From: Prochlorococcus sp. AG-363-M21
Lineage (GTDB): Bacteria > Cyanobacteriota > Cyanobacteriia > PCC-6307 > Cyanobiaceae
Length of the DNA stretch: 64,000 nucleotides
Direction: 5' to 3'
Assembly: GCA_003278305.1 (NCBI GenBank)
Contig: QCFU01000001.1
Coordinates: 162,500 to 226,499 of the forward strand
Shown here: piece after piece, positions 19,302-29,709 of the stretch
Layout of the letters: the number at the start of each line of letters is the position of its first letter
Numbering within the stretch: position 1 is the stretch's first letter
Notes under the pieces: model-generated
What the model saw: only the letters and a program-made list of their open reading frames with translations
Databases searched by the model: none
Told to the model about the DNA's origin: nothing
Translations under genes and position numbers: made by a program

Positions 19302-20747
19302 CTATGAGCTTGAATTGATCCTATTTTCCCAAAGATTAATACCATTATTTTTTTTATTAGAATCTAACAGCCAAACTGCTTTACTTGCTCTGCTTACACC
19401 TACATATGCCAATTGTTTTCGTAAATTTATATTCTTTGGCCAGAAAATATCTGAAGCTAAAAAGACTTCTCCAAATGTACTGCCTTGACTTCTATGAACA
19501 GTCAAAACAGAAGCTGGACCTACAGATGCAAATAAATCTCTTACATAAAAAAAGGCTTTCCAAAGCTTTCGCGCCTCCGATCCTGTTTGTTTTTTCGCCT
19601 TCAGGGTTAGCTCTTCTAAAATATTATCTAAGTTTATACGAGATTCAGAACCTGGTTCTGGCAAAAGACGAATTAAAAAATCATGATTCCTGCATAAAAC
19701 CTTAGCTACAAGAATTTGAATTACAGGCAATTGAATTGAAATATTGCATAGAATATCTATATCCATAAAGTCAAAAGTTTCTGAGTTTACTTCTTTAACT
19801 ATTATTTCTTCATTAGAACCAAAAAGGATACCAGGTTCTTCGAAAAATTTAATCTTGTCAATTGAAGCTGAGAGCATTACGGCTCTTCTTGTTATTAAGA
19901 CCTCACCTGGCAAAACAGACATCTTATCTGCTTTACTTCCATGGATTGCTCTTCTCGCATAAGGTATTAATCTCTCTAAGTATCTATTAGTGTAGCAAAG
20001 TATTCTTGCTTGATCTGGGTCTTTTTTTTGGGCTGCATTTAACAAAGATAGCTGAGCTTTTTCAAGCCACTCATTGTTACTTAAGCAACCAACTATCCCA
20101 TTATCTGAATGAACTGTGGGAAAACAAGTAGGTGGAGTACATGGAAAAGATTCTTCTCTTAATAGGCTTGCTAAATTTAAAATAGGGCCTTGATGTCTAA
20201 CTACTAAATTCAAATGAGCTGCCTGCACCTTTTTCATTGAAAAAACAGGACTTATAGATTCACCTATAGGTGGAAGTTGACCAGGGTCTCCTACAAATAT
20301 CAATCTTGTGTTTGACTTTTGAGAGCACTTTAAAATAATTTCTAGTAATCTCGAATCAATCATAGAAGCTTCATCGATAAGAACTAAACCTAATTTTTCA
20401 AGAGATTTTTCTGTTTGACTTGTTTCTTCGCATACCTCTAAATCACCATTCCACTTTAGCTTTAATCTAAGTAACCTATGAATAGTAGAAGGCCTCAAGG
20501 TAGGGGTTAAGCATGTCTCCTTTAAAACCTTTCTAAGAACACCAACTGCTTTATGAGTAGGGGCTACAACTGTCCAACAAAAATTATTTTCTTCAACAAG
20601 GGTTAAAAATTTTGTTGATAAAAAAGTCTTACCACTGCCTGCGAAACCGCTTAATACAAACTTCTCAGTAATGCTTGCATTTTTAAGCCATGACTCGAAA
20701 ATTCTAATTGCTTCAAACTGATCTGAAGTTAATCTTTTTTTTATCAC
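19302..20747 (-). CDS. RecD-like/Dda-like DNA helicase
   Basis: 481 residues, superfamily 1 helicase. Walker A GFAGSGKTFLSTKFL is near residue 35, motif Ia TVVAPTHKAVGVL, Walker B LVLIDEASMIDSRLL, motif III IFVGDPGQLPPIG, and the late VLTVHRSQGSTFGEVFL plus YVGVSRASKAVWLL motifs. It is much shorter than RecD of a RecBCD complex and resembles phage Dda or RecD2 core proteins, so a stand-alone 5'-3' helicase in repair or replication restart is likely. It is the last gene of a minus-strand block behind the PAP2-like gene, with two bases between them. Confidence 0.88.
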   Translation of the reverse strand: MIKKRLTSDQFEAIRIFESWLKNASITEKFVLSGFAGSGKTFLSTKFLTLVEENNFCWTVVAPTHKAVGVLRKVLKETCLTPTLRPSTIHRLLRLKLKWNGDLEVCEETSQTEKSLEKLGLVLIDEASMIDSRLLEIILKCSQKSNTRLIFVGDPGQLPPIGESISPVFSMKKVQAAHLNLVVRHQGPILNLASLLREESFPCTPPTCFPTVHSDNGIVGCLSNNEWLEKAQLSLLNAAQKKDPDQARILCYTNRYLERLIPYARRAIHGSKADKMSVLPGEVLITRRAVMLSASIDKIKFFEEPGILFGSNEEIIVKEVNSETFDFMDIDILCNISIQLPVIQILVAKVLCRNHDFLIRLLPEPGSESRINLDNILEELTLKAKKQTGSEARKLWKAFFYVRDLFASVGPASVLTVHRSQGSTFGEVFLASDIFWPKNINLRKQLAYVGVSRASKAVWLLDSNKKNNGINLWENRINSSS

Positions 20748-20749
20748 CC

Positions 20750-21259
20750 CTATAGAAGTCCCATGGATTGCAGCAAATGAAGTGGTGATCCAATATAAAA
20801 AATTCCAGGCAAAGCAATAGCAGGACCGAGGACACTGCCTATAAAAACCTCTAAACGTGTATGACCAAGGCTCTCTTTAAGTGGAAGCTCAGGTTTTGAA
20901 GGCCAAAGTTCTTTCGGTAATTTGTTGACACGAGCAGCAGCAAGGCCTGCTGACCTTCTTATCCCACTAGCGTCATACATAACAACAAATGCAATAGTTG
21001 CTGCAATTGCAAACAAAGGGTCTCCAAAACCCATAACTGATCCAACACCCGCTGCAGTTCCAGTGACAAGTGCCGAATGGCTTGATGGCATGCCTCCAGT
21101 CTCCAGCAAAACTTCAGGACGCCACTTTTTATTTGAAATCAATTCAAATATCAATTTAGAAAGCTGAGCAATACCACAAGCTATAAGGCCCCAAGCCAAA
21201 ACGCTATTATCAAAGAGCTCTTTCAATAGTGAGAAATCAAAAGAATTCTGGATAGTCAT
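20750..21259 (-). CDS. Divergent PAP2 family membrane protein (DUF212)
   Basis: 169 residues with three to four hydrophobic segments and the family motif [21 protein letters not shown] at about residues 55-75, plus [12 protein letters not shown] and [17 protein letters not shown], whose histidine and arginine correspond to acid-phosphatase-like catalytic positions. A membrane lipid or isoprenyl phosphatase role is plausible. Its ATG overlaps the crtE stop by four bases (ATGA), suggesting translational coupling with geranylgeranyl diphosphate synthesis, which fits a prenyl-phosphate substrate, though that is inference. Confidence 0.87.
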   Translation of the reverse strand: MTIQNSFDFSLLKELFDNSVLAWGLIACGIAQLSKLIFELISNKKWRPEVLLETGGMPSSHSALVTGTAAGVGSVMGFGDPLFAIAATIAFVVMYDASGIRRSAGLAAARVNKLPKELWPSKPELPLKESLGHTRLEVFIGSVLGPAIALPGIFYIGSPLHLLQSMGLL

Positions 21260-22155
21260 CGATCTCTACTGATAATGTAGTCAGCCAAAGCTGTCAAAGG
21301 CATTGCTTTTTTTGCCCATGGCTTAAGAACATATTTTGCCCTTTGAATAAGTTCATTTGCTCTTTCTCGTGATTTGTTAACACCCAAAAGTTTGGGGTAA
21401 GTTGTTTTATCAGCAATTAAATCTTTACCTGCGGTTTTCCCAAGAACTTCACTACTAGAAGTGACATCTAAAATGTCATCTATTATTTGAAAGGCTAAGC
21501 CTATACATTTCGCATAAATCTTTAAAGCCTGAATCAAATCATCATTAGCACCGCCAATAATTGCTCCACAAATAACTGAGGCTTTTAAGAGAGCTCCTGT
21601 TTTATGTATATGAATGTATTCCAAAGTATCTAGGTCTACATCCTTACCTTCTGATTCAAGATCAACAACTTGACCACCTACCAATCCTGGGGCACCAGAA
21701 ACTAATGACAGCTCTCCTACTACTTTTAATAACCTATCTTCTGGGACCCCTTTAGTTCTAAGAGCAACCATCTCAAAAGCTCTTGTCAATAATGCATCTC
21801 CTGCCAGTATTGCAATTGCATCTCCATAAACTTTGTGATTTGTAGGACGACCTCTTCTTAAATCATCATTATCCATTGAAGGAAGATCATCATGAATAAG
21901 CGACATTGTATGAATCATTTCAATTGCCACAGAAGTAGGAATTGCTTTATCAGGATCGCCTCCTGTCATTTCACAAGCCGCAAGGCAAAGGATAGGGCGA
22001 AGTCGCTTGCCCCCAGCCAAAAGCGAGTATCTCATTGCCTGCCTTAGCTTCTCTGGTTCTTCAGGACCTAAAGAAGCGTCTAAAGCTGCTTCAACTTTGC
22101 CCTTAGATAAGGACAAAAAAGCTTCGAAGTCAAAAGGAGGAGCTTCCGCTTCCAC
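21256..22155 (-). CDS. crtE: Geranylgeranyl diphosphate synthase
   Basis: 299 residues, short-chain trans-prenyltransferase. The first aspartate-rich motif is [22 protein letters not shown] (residues about 86-107), the second [11 protein letters not shown] near 217. It makes C20 diphosphate for carotenoids, the phytyl tail of chlorophyll and plastoquinone. The insertion of two residues between aspartates of the first motif (DDLPSMDND) is the bacterial type II arrangement. It lies between folD and the PAP2-like gene on the same strand. Another pigment gene, crtL, lies 8 kb away. Confidence 0.95.
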   Translation of the reverse strand: MEAEAPPFDFEAFLSLSKGKVEAALDASLGPEEPEKLRQAMRYSLLAGGKRLRPILCLAACEMTGGDPDKAIPTSVAIEMIHTMSLIHDDLPSMDNDDLRRGRPTNHKVYGDAIAILAGDALLTRAFEMVALRTKGVPEDRLLKVVGELSLVSGAPGLVGGQVVDLESEGKDVDLDTLEYIHIHKTGALLKASVICGAIIGGANDDLIQALKIYAKCIGLAFQIIDDILDVTSSSEVLGKTAGKDLIADKTTYPKLLGVNKSRERANELIQRAKYVLKPWAKKAMPLTALADYIISRDR

Positions 22156-22199
22156 AATGAAAAAATTGAATTACAAGAATTCTCTCAGGAGTTAGACCC

Positions 22200-23108
22200 T
22201 CATGGAAGTAAATCTGCAAGAGTGAAGGGTAAACCGCAATGGTCTTGCCATCTAAAAACAGTATTTACTAGCAACATTGAAACCGTCATTGGTCCGACTC
22301 CTCCTGGAACTGGAGTAATTGCCCTTGCTTTTGAAAAAACTTCCTCTGTACGTACATCGCCACAAAGACTATATAAAGAACCATTAACGAGAGCTTTCTC
22401 TTGTGGAATCCTATGAATACCTACATCTATCACTACTGTATTTTCGCTCACATGTTCTTTCCCAATCATCTGCGGTTTGCCTGCTGCCACAACCAATACA
22501 TCTGCTTCATTTGTCAATTTAGAAAGATCTTTAGTATGGCTATGAGCAACTGTTACGGTTGAATTAGCTGCTTGAAGCATTAATCCCATAGGCTTGCCCA
22601 CCAAAATACTTCTACCAACTACTACTGCTCTTGTTCCATCCAATTCAATATTGCTAGATGCAAGCAAAGCCATTATTCCTGCAGGAGTACATGACCTTGG
22701 CCCTGGCTCACCCTTTAATAGACTGCCCAAATTATATGCATGAAGACCATCTGCATCCTTCGTAGGCAAAATAGATTTTAGTATTTTCGAAGAATTAATA
22801 TGACTAGGAAGTGGCAACTGAACCAAAATTCCATCAATTCTCAAATCATCATTAAGATCAGTGATTTTGCTGATTATTTCTTCAGTTGAACTCTTCTCAT
22901 CCAGCTGAATAGAAAAGCTCTTAACACCTATTTTCTCACATGCTCTAGTTTTGTTTGATACATAAACACCACTTGCAGGATCATTCCCAACACGAATCAC
23001 TGCCAATCCAGGCGCTCTACCAGCTTTAATTAAACCTTGATCAATTTCTGACTTGAGCCTCTGCTGGATTTCTAAAGCAAGTTTTTTACCATCGAGGATT
23101 TTGGCCAT
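22200..23108 (-). CDS. folD: Methylenetetrahydrofolate dehydrogenase/cyclohydrolase
   Basis: 302 residues, bifunctional enzyme interconverting methylene-, methenyl- and formyl-tetrahydrofolate. Signatures are VSNKTRACEKIGV, whose YVSNK lysine is catalytic, DGILVQLPLPSHI, the NADP-fold VVVGRSILVGKPMGLML and the C-terminal PVPGGVGPMTVSMLL. It is upstream of crtE by 44 bases and is divergent from the 7TM-HD gene across a 70-base spacer. Length and motifs are complete. Confidence 0.96.
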   Translation of the reverse strand: MAKILDGKKLALEIQQRLKSEIDQGLIKAGRAPGLAVIRVGNDPASGVYVSNKTRACEKIGVKSFSIQLDEKSSTEEIISKITDLNDDLRIDGILVQLPLPSHINSSKILKSILPTKDADGLHAYNLGSLLKGEPGPRSCTPAGIMALLASSNIELDGTRAVVVGRSILVGKPMGLMLQAANSTVTVAHSHTKDLSKLTNEADVLVVAAGKPQMIGKEHVSENTVVIDVGIHRIPQEKALVNGSLYSLCGDVRTEEVFSKARAITPVPGGVGPMTVSMLLVNTVFRWQDHCGLPFTLADLLP

Positions 23109-23178
23109 GAGAATAATTTAACTTTTATGAAGCAAGCCTCTGATAAATAGCTAGCTTAATGTTCTACTTCTAAATGTT

Positions 23179-25284
23179 TTGGCCAAATTATTCAACTTAA
23201 AAAATGTATGGCGAGGCTGGAGAGATAGCCAATCTCCTAGAAGATTGGCTATGGAATGGTCCTTAACAAATAAAGCTGCGCTGCTAATTATTTCGCTTTT
23301 AATTGCAGTTTTATCAAGTTATAAATTATTAGCAGTTCCAGACCTAAAGCCAAAAGATTTAGCTCCGTTTGATTTCATTGCACCAGAAAGTGCACTAGTC
23401 ACTGACACCGCAGAATTACAACAAAAAAGATCTGATTTAATTCCTCGAACTTCAGTCCAAGTTATTGATGAAGATGAATCAGAAAAACTCTTAAATCAAA
23501 TAAAAGAACAATTAGGCTATTTAGAGCAAGTAGCTATAAGCAACAATAATGATCGAATAGGACCTGTAAACTTAGATCTTACAGAGAGAGAATGGCTTTC
23601 CAAACAAACCGATTCAAAAAGAAGACAATGGGAGCAAGAAATTCTTCTTGTATCGCAAAAAATGATACATCAAGGAATAATAGGCACCTTGCCTTACGAT
23701 CAAATTCAAAAAGCTGCAAAATTCCAGTTATCTCCAAATACAAATGTAAATAGTCCCTCTATAACAATTGGAAGCAAATTAATTGCAGATACTTTTCAAG
23801 GAAATACAAATCTGCGACATGACGTTAAAAGGAGTCAACAACTTATAGAAGAGTTAATAACAAAACAAGGTATACCAACCATAGAAGTCAAAAAGGGAGA
23901 TTTAATAGCTAAGAAAGGTGAATCTATAACGCCCAAAGGCTATGTTGTTTTAGACCATTTTCGATTAATCAATAGAAGTCCTAGACCCATTGAATGGCTA
24001 ATTAAGTTTGCAGAAGCCTTATTTAGTTGCTGGGTTCTATTAATGATAATGAGGAGAGAAAAACCTTCTGCAAAATCAAAACATGCATTTCTATCACTTG
24101 GCTTGTTGCTAATAGTCCAATTTAGTAAAGATTGGTTTGGAGCAACGATTAGTCCATTACAAGTTTTAGTTCCTCCAAGCCTTATTTTATCTCAAGGTAT
24201 AGGAACTAGATCAGCATTAGGTTGGGTTGCTATTGCAAGTCTTCTTTGGCCTATTCCGGTTAGCGGAATAGGAGATGGTCGATTGCTAATTGCCGCGTTA
24301 ACAGCAACATTAGTTGCTATTCAATCAGGCAGAATGAGGAGTAGAGCACAATTAACTCAAATAGTTGTTTTAGTTCCATTTATCTCCCTTGTTTGCCAAT
24401 GGATACTTATAAGAGTTCGGATAGTTCCAACATCAAGTGCTTGGGGAAAACTATCTCCTAATTCCGAAACATTAGTAACTGAAGCACTATTTCTTGTTGT
24501 GATATTGATGTTCACAATTTTTCTAATTCCAATTATTGAAAATACTTTTGGATTACTTACTAGAGCAAGATTAATGGAGTTAGCAGATCAAGAAAGACCC
24601 CTGCTTAGAAAATTATCAAAAGAAGCTCCAGGAACTTTTGAACACACCCTTATGATTTGCGGACTAGCTGAGGAAGGTGCAAGAAGTATTGGAGCAGATG
24701 TTGACTTAATCAGAACTGGTGCTCTTTATCATGACGTAGGGAAATTGCATGCACCTGAATGGTTTATAGAGAATCAAGAAAATGAGTTAAATCCTCATGA
24801 TGAATTAAATGATCCATATAAAAGTGCAGATATCTTGCAAGCACATGTTGATGAAGGTTTAAAACTAGCCAAAAAACATCGTCTGCCAACCGCTATTGCT
24901 GATTTTATTCCAGAACACCAAGGCACGCTAAAAATGGGATATTTCTTTCATCAAGCACGCAAATTTGATAGTGCGATTCCAGAAGGGAGATTTAGATATA
25001 AAGGGCCTATCCCTAACTCGAAAGAAACTGGAATTCTTATGCTTGCAGATGGGTGCGAAGCTGCTTTAAGAGCTCTAGATCCAAAAAGTACATATAAAGA
25101 AGCATGCTCAACTATTAGAAGGATTGTTGAATCTCGTCAAATTGATGGTCAACTCAAAAACAGTAGTCTTAGCAGAGGAGAACTGGAATTAGTAGTCAGA
25201 GCATTTGTTAGTGTATGGCGCAGAATGAGCCATAGAAGAATAAAGTATCCAACGCAATCCAAGACAACAGCTTATCCAGCATAA
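23179..25284 (+). CDS. 7TM-HD (PgpH-type) cyclic dinucleotide phosphodiesterase-like protein
   Basis: 701 residues. After one span (AALLIISLLIAVLSS, about residues 33-47), residues 50-270 form an outer domain with repeated EL..KR.DLIP pattern (7TMR-HDED), followed by a block of about seven spans (270-460), and then a cytosolic HD domain with FEHTLMICGLAEEG, ALYHDVGKLHAPEWF and later HPH-type residues (EHQGTLKMGYFFHQA). This architecture is the PgpH family, some of which hydrolyse cyclic di-AMP. I take the TTG at 23179 as start because cyanobacterial members have the basic stretch before the first span; the first ATG is 24 codons later. Confidence 0.88.
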   Translation: MAKLFNLKNVWRGWRDSQSPRRLAMEWSLTNKAALLIISLLIAVLSSYKLLAVPDLKPKDLAPFDFIAPESALVTDTAELQQKRSDLIPRTSVQVIDEDESEKLLNQIKEQLGYLEQVAISNNNDRIGPVNLDLTEREWLSKQTDSKRRQWEQEILLVSQKMIHQGIIGTLPYDQIQKAAKFQLSPNTNVNSPSITIGSKLIADTFQGNTNLRHDVKRSQQLIEELITKQGIPTIEVKKGDLIAKKGESITPKGYVVLDHFRLINRSPRPIEWLIKFAEALFSCWVLLMIMRREKPSAKSKHAFLSLGLLLIVQFSKDWFGATISPLQVLVPPSLILSQGIGTRSALGWVAIASLLWPIPVSGIGDGRLLIAALTATLVAIQSGRMRSRAQLTQIVVLVPFISLVCQWILIRVRIVPTSSAWGKLSPNSETLVTEALFLVVILMFTIFLIPIIENTFGLLTRARLMELADQERPLLRKLSKEAPGTFEHTLMICGLAEEGARSIGADVDLIRTGALYHDVGKLHAPEWFIENQENELNPHDELNDPYKSADILQAHVDEGLKLAKKHRLPTAIADFIPEHQGTLKMGYFFHQARKFDSAIPEGRFRYKGPIPNSKETGILMLADGCEAALRALDPKSTYKEACSTIRRIVESRQIDGQLKNSSLSRGELELVVRAFVSVWRRMSHRRIKYPTQSKTTAYPA

Positions 25285-25352
25285 AAATTATAATTAATAT
25301 ATTTTAAGGAAAAATTTGTTTTTAAGTTAATACAAACAATGAAAAACTATAA

Positions 25353-25742
25353 CTACAGTCTAATTTTTCTATGACCTGGCAAACACCAATAGACTAATCC
25401 TAAGAGATTTAAAACTGCTATTAATAATGAAAAACCACTTAATCCCCAAAAATCGTTTTCTCTAACTAATCTAATTATTGCATAAGGCAATGTACCAGAA
25501 AGAACCATAGACAAAGCAACTATTGCAAGAATTACTCCCCATTCTCTTTCAGCAAGGAGAGCAGCAGAAGCAACTATGCCAACAATTGCCGCTGGCCAAG
25601 CAAGACTTACAGCAAGACTTATATTAGTGGCCTGCAAAGGAGGTCCAGAACTTACAACGTATGCAATAAATGGAAGCGCAATGACATTTGCAAAAAGCCC
25701 TATCCAAGAAAGCAACCAATATCCTCGAGGGCTCCTTTTCAT
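25353..25742 (-). CDS. Hypothetical four-span membrane protein
   Basis: 129 residues with about four hydrophobic helices: WLLSWIGLFANVIALPFIAYVV, ISLAVSLAWPAAIVGIVASAALLA, WGVILAIVALSMVLSGTLPYAII and GFSLLIAVLNLLGLVYWCLPG. The ends are basic, suggesting both in the cytoplasm. No family recognised. It converges with the HD gene with 68 bases between stops, and is probably transcribed alone. Confidence 0.7.
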   Translation of the reverse strand: MKRSPRGYWLLSWIGLFANVIALPFIAYVVSSGPPLQATNISLAVSLAWPAAIVGIVASAALLAEREWGVILAIVALSMVLSGTLPYAIIRLVRENDFWGLSGFSLLIAVLNLLGLVYWCLPGHRKIRL

Positions 25743-25828
25743 TAAAAAATAGTTCTTTCTCTAAAATAGAGAATCAAACAGAAAAAAAAAATCATTTAGT
25801 TAGTGATTGAAACTATCTAAAGAATTCA

Positions 25829-26140
25829 TTATGAAGTTTGCTCAGAAAGATATGAATTTACACTTTGAACTTTGTCCCTAAAAGATTTATTGGAATCAAC
25901 TCTTGAATTTATCTTCACAGAGGAATAAATACGAAGCACTCCTAAACCATGAACAACTTCATGGCAAGCTTTGACACATTCAAAAACTTTATTCCATTCA
26001 CCCTCAATAGCCGTTCCATTTGGACCAAGCTCATAATCTAAACCTCTTTTTTCAATCTCTTTCTTACACGCGGCTATATAGCGGGAGAGTGATGTACCTT
26101 TACCTAAAGGAATCAGTGTTAGATCAATGCTGACGTTCAT
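25829..26140 (-). CDS. MTH1187-family thiamine-binding protein
   Basis: 103 residues, the normal size for the MTH1187/YkoF-type fold. The sequence begins VSIDLTLIPLGKGTSLSRYIAACKKEIEKRGLDYELGPNGTAIEGEW, whose strand-helix order and PLG..TS, GPNGT motifs are typical. Members of the family bind thiamine or its derivatives as a tetramer; the biological role in cyanobacteria is not established. It follows a 71-residue gene on the same strand with a 24-base gap. Confidence 0.85.
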   Translation of the reverse strand: MNVSIDLTLIPLGKGTSLSRYIAACKKEIEKRGLDYELGPNGTAIEGEWNKVFECVKACHEVVHGLGVLRIYSSVKINSRVDSNKSFRDKVQSVNSYLSEQTS

Positions 26141-26164
26141 ATTTGAATAAATAAATCATTTGAT

Positions 26165-26380
26165 TTATGAGTATCTAATAGTTCTCCAAGAACCATTTGT
26201 GGTCATCACCTCAATGCCAATAGATTGCTCTAAACTCTCCAAATCCTTTGGAGACTGACGTGAGCACCAATCTTTAGCTGCCCACATAGCTGAATCAATA
26301 GATTCATAAGGAGTATCAAGAACCGGATGAGGTCTTCCATCAAGACCTACCAATCTATAAAGGCCAGCATCATTTGACAT
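26165..26380 (-). CDS. Small conserved hypothetical protein
   Basis: 71 residues, no membrane span. The sequence is rich in tryptophan (AMWAAKDWCSRQ, NGSWRTIRYS) and contains a YRLVGLDGRPHPVLDTPYES start that reads like a small beta-alpha domain. I recognise the style of a conserved picocyanobacterial protein without known function. It lies between leuA and the thiamine-binding gene, all on the minus strand, and its codon use resembles its neighbours. Confidence 0.65.
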   Translation of the reverse strand: MSNDAGLYRLVGLDGRPHPVLDTPYESIDSAMWAAKDWCSRQSPKDLESLEQSIGIEVMTTNGSWRTIRYS

Positions 26381-26445
26381 TGTTTATTCCAATTGCTCAA
26401 CCGTCACCCTTAATTCTATAATGAATATTGGCAGGAACTCAAAAT

Positions 26446-28059
26446 CTAAATATTTGATTGAACCAAATCATGCTGTGGGTGGATAGAAGTCTTCTTTTCA
26501 GAATAAGCCACCAATCTGTTTAAGGCATTAACATATGCCTGAGCAGCAGCTACAACTACATCTGTATCAGCTGAATGTCCTGAAAAAATTTGTCCTTGAC
26601 TTCTTAATCTAATAGTTACTTCCCCTAAAGCATCTATACCTTCCGTAACTGATTTAACAGAAAATTCGATCAACTCATTAGGCTCTTTAGCCAAAGAATC
26701 AAGAGCCTTATATACAGCGTCAACTGGTCCAGTACCAAGAGCGACAGAAGTTTGCTGATTACCTTCTTGATCAGTCAACGTTACTGTTGCTGTAGGTTTC
26801 AAAGCATTTCCACAACTAACCTGAACAAGATCTAATTGATAACGAGCCTCAGGTTGCATTACTTGTTCGCTTACTATGGCTTCTAAATCTCTATCAGTAA
26901 TTTCTCTTTTTCGATCTGCCAAATCCTTAAACCTTGAGAAAGCCTCATTCAAGTCCTCCCTTGTTAAGTCATAACCTAATTCTTCAAGTCTTGCCCTTAC
27001 AGCACTTCTCCCACTCAACTTCCCTAAAGAAATTCTATTATCACTAAGCCCAACCGTTTTTGCATCAACAATCTCATAAGTCAAGCGATTCTTCAAAACA
27101 CCGTCTTGATGAATTCCTGATTCATGGGCGAATGCATTGGCACCAACTATTGCCTTATTAGGCTGAACGACCATACCGGTAAGATTAGAAACCAACCTTG
27201 AGGTCTTTGTTATTTCCTCCGTTCTGACAGCTGTAAGTGGTTGAATAGATTCAGGGTCTCTACCAAAAAAAGGATTGTAATAACTTCTTCTAACATGTAA
27301 TGCCATAACAAGTTCTTCTAAAGCTGCATTCCCTGCTCTTTCTCCAATTCCATTAATTGTGCATTCAAGCTGCCTAGCACCACTCTTTACCGCTTCCAAA
27401 AAATTGGCTACTGCTAACCCCAAATCATTATGTCCATGAACCGATAAAACAGCTTCATCAATATTTGATACATGATGATTAATACCTGCTATTAACTCAC
27501 CAAATTCAGATGGTGTTGTATATCCAACTGTATCCGGAATGTTAATAGTTCCTGCTCCAGAAGCAATTGCTTGGCTAATCACTTCATATAGGAATTCTGG
27601 ATCACTTCTTGCTGCATCTTCACAAGAAAACTCAACATCATCAGAGAAAGTTTTTGCAAAATGAACCATGTCAGGCACTAATTCCAAAACTTCCTTTCTT
27701 GATTTTCGAAGCTTATGCTCAAGATGGATATCACTAGTTGCTATAAAAGTATGAATTCTTTTTCTTGGAGCTGGAGCTATGGCTTCAGCGCATGCCTTAA
27801 TATCAGCCTTAGAAGCTCTAGCCAATCCACAGATAATAGGTCCTTCTTCTCCTCCAACTTGATCTGCGATACGCTGAACAGCAGCAAAGTCTCCCTGACT
27901 TGAATATGGGAAACCAGCTTCTATTATATCCACTCCCAATCGAGCCAGTTGTTGAGCAATAGCAAGTTTTTCTTCCAAATTAAGGCTGGCACCAGGAGAC
28001 TGTTCACCATCTCTGAGAGTAGTGTCAAAAATAAGAACTCGGCCTGGATCCTTAGCCAT
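26446..28059 (-). CDS. leuA: 2-isopropylmalate synthase
   Basis: 537 residues, committed step of leucine synthesis from acetyl-CoA and 2-ketoisovalerate. The catalytic TIM barrel begins with [18 protein letters not shown] (metal-binding Asp and catalytic Arg), continues with [18 protein letters not shown] (metal-binding His residues) and [20 protein letters not shown]. The C-terminal third from about residue 390 is the leucine-binding regulatory domain ([15 protein letters not shown]...[12 protein letters not shown]). It belongs to the long, feedback-regulated class. Upstream it is divergent from the GH57 gene. Confidence 0.97.
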   Translation of the reverse strand: MAKDPGRVLIFDTTLRDGEQSPGASLNLEEKLAIAQQLARLGVDIIEAGFPYSSQGDFAAVQRIADQVGGEEGPIICGLARASKADIKACAEAIAPAPRKRIHTFIATSDIHLEHKLRKSRKEVLELVPDMVHFAKTFSDDVEFSCEDAARSDPEFLYEVISQAIASGAGTINIPDTVGYTTPSEFGELIAGINHHVSNIDEAVLSVHGHNDLGLAVANFLEAVKSGARQLECTINGIGERAGNAALEELVMALHVRRSYYNPFFGRDPESIQPLTAVRTEEITKTSRLVSNLTGMVVQPNKAIVGANAFAHESGIHQDGVLKNRLTYEIVDAKTVGLSDNRISLGKLSGRSAVRARLEELGYDLTREDLNEAFSRFKDLADRKREITDRDLEAIVSEQVMQPEARYQLDLVQVSCGNALKPTATVTLTDQEGNQQTSVALGTGPVDAVYKALDSLAKEPNELIEFSVKSVTEGIDALGEVTIRLRSQGQIFSGHSADTDVVVAAAQAYVNALNRLVAYSEKKTSIHPQHDLVQSNI

Positions 28060-28141
28060 ATAAAATGGTCTAATTAATTTATTTGATTTATTCTAACTAC
28101 CTAATTCACTGCTTCATAAATTCATCAAAGGTTTCTTAAAT

Positions 28142-29698
28142 TTGTCAGAAGGTAAGCTCGCTCTAGTACTTCACGCACATCTTCCATATGTAAGGTCTGC
28201 TGAAAAAGGGTCTTTGGAAGAAGACTGGTTTTTCCAAGCTCTCTTAGAGTGTTATCTTCCTTTACTTAAAGTTCTAGAGGATGCATCAAAGTCAGCCAAT
28301 CAAAGTCCAAAGTTAACTATTTCTCTATCACCAACTCTTCTTTCACTTTTCAACGATCAAGACTTAAAAAATAGATTCCCAGAATGGTTAGGAATAAGAT
28401 TAAAAATATTAGCTGATAGTCAAGAGAATGAACACGAAGCAGCCAAAGAACTAACTTCTTTTATAGAATTTCAATTATCAAATTGGAATAGCAATAAAGG
28501 TGATGTTATAAAAAGGTTTTCAAGTCTTCAAGACCAATCTGTAATAGACATCATTACTTGCGCTGCTACTCATGGTTACCTTCCTCTACTAAGGGAATAT
28601 CCCCAAGCAGTTAAAGGGCAATTAAAAACTGCTGTGAGAGAACATTTTAGAGTCTTTGGCATTAAACCAAAAGGAATATGGCTTCCAGAATGCGCCTACT
28701 ACGAAGGACTTGATGAGTTACTGAAAGAGTGCGAACTGCGATATTCAATTCTTGACGGTCATGGAGTTTTGCATTCAAACCCTAGACCTAGATATGGAAT
28801 ATACGCTCCAATCTGCAGCAAGCATGGTGTCGCCTTTTTTGGAAGAGATAGCGCTTCTACGTTACCAGTATGGTCAGCTCGTGAAGGTTATCCAGGAGAT
28901 TCTGAATATAGAGAATTTCATAGAGACCTTGGCTGGGATCTTCCCTTAAAATACCTTCAAAAAAATGGTATTAAAACTTCTCGACCATTAGGGCTAAAAC
29001 TACATAAAGTTAGTGAATCTAATAAACAAATAAATGAAAAAGAGCTTTATGAACCGGATCTAGCAAAAAAGAAAGTAAGAATTCATGCAAAAGAGTATTT
29101 GATGGGTAGAAAAAGACAACTAAGTGTATTAAAAAACAAAATGAAATTTCAGCCTCTATTGGTTGCACCTTTTGATGCCGAACTCTTTGGCCATTGGTGG
29201 TTTGAAGGACCAATTTTTATAAAAGAGATATTTAAACAATCAGAGGCTGAGGGCATTGAACTTACAACTTTAAAAGATTACTTAACAATTAACCCTATGT
29301 TGCAAATATGTGAGCCCTCTCCATCAAGTTGGGGGCAAGGTGGATTCCACAAATACTGGGTTAATGAAACAAACTCATGGGTTGTTCATGAGTGGTCAAA
29401 GGCTAGTAAAGAAATGATTTTTAGATGTAATAGTGGTGTTTCTACTAATCTAGAATTGCGAATATTGCAACAAGCAGCTCGTGAACTTTTACTTTCTCAG
29501 TCATCTGATTGGAGTTTCATACTTAGGGCAGGAACTACAACTGAACTTGCGAGAGAAAGAATCTTTAGGCACTTAAATCGTTTCTGGCTTTTAATTAAAG
29601 CTCTTGGAGAAAATAATAATTTTACTGAGTTAGAGTTAAGGAAGATAGAATCCGAAGATTTTATTTTCCCTTTAATTCAAGCTGGAGATTGGAAGTAA
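28142..29698 (+). CDS. GH57 glycoside hydrolase (branching-enzyme type)
   Basis: 518 residues from a TTG start. N-terminal VLHAHLPYVR is GH57 motif 1; GIWLPECAYYEGLDELL holds the nucleophile Glu (motif 3); VAPFDAELFGHWWFEG holds the acid/base Asp (motif 4); the C-terminal DUF1957 helices include WSFILRAGTTTELARERI. Closest in architecture to GH57 1,4-alpha-glucan branching enzymes, so glycogen structure is the likely target; other amylolytic activities remain possible. It converges with crtL, 11 bases between stops. The first ATG is far downstream, so TTG is accepted. Confidence 0.9.
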   Translation: MSEGKLALVLHAHLPYVRSAEKGSLEEDWFFQALLECYLPLLKVLEDASKSANQSPKLTISLSPTLLSLFNDQDLKNRFPEWLGIRLKILADSQENEHEAAKELTSFIEFQLSNWNSNKGDVIKRFSSLQDQSVIDIITCAATHGYLPLLREYPQAVKGQLKTAVREHFRVFGIKPKGIWLPECAYYEGLDELLKECELRYSILDGHGVLHSNPRPRYGIYAPICSKHGVAFFGRDSASTLPVWSAREGYPGDSEYREFHRDLGWDLPLKYLQKNGIKTSRPLGLKLHKVSESNKQINEKELYEPDLAKKKVRIHAKEYLMGRKRQLSVLKNKMKFQPLLVAPFDAELFGHWWFEGPIFIKEIFKQSEAEGIELTTLKDYLTINPMLQICEPSPSSWGQGGFHKYWVNETNSWVVHEWSKASKEMIFRCNSGVSTNLELRILQQAARELLLSQSSDWSFILRAGTTTELARERIFRHLNRFWLLIKALGENNNFTELELRKIESEDFIFPLIQAGDWK

Positions 29699-29709
29699 AA
29701 ACTAAACTT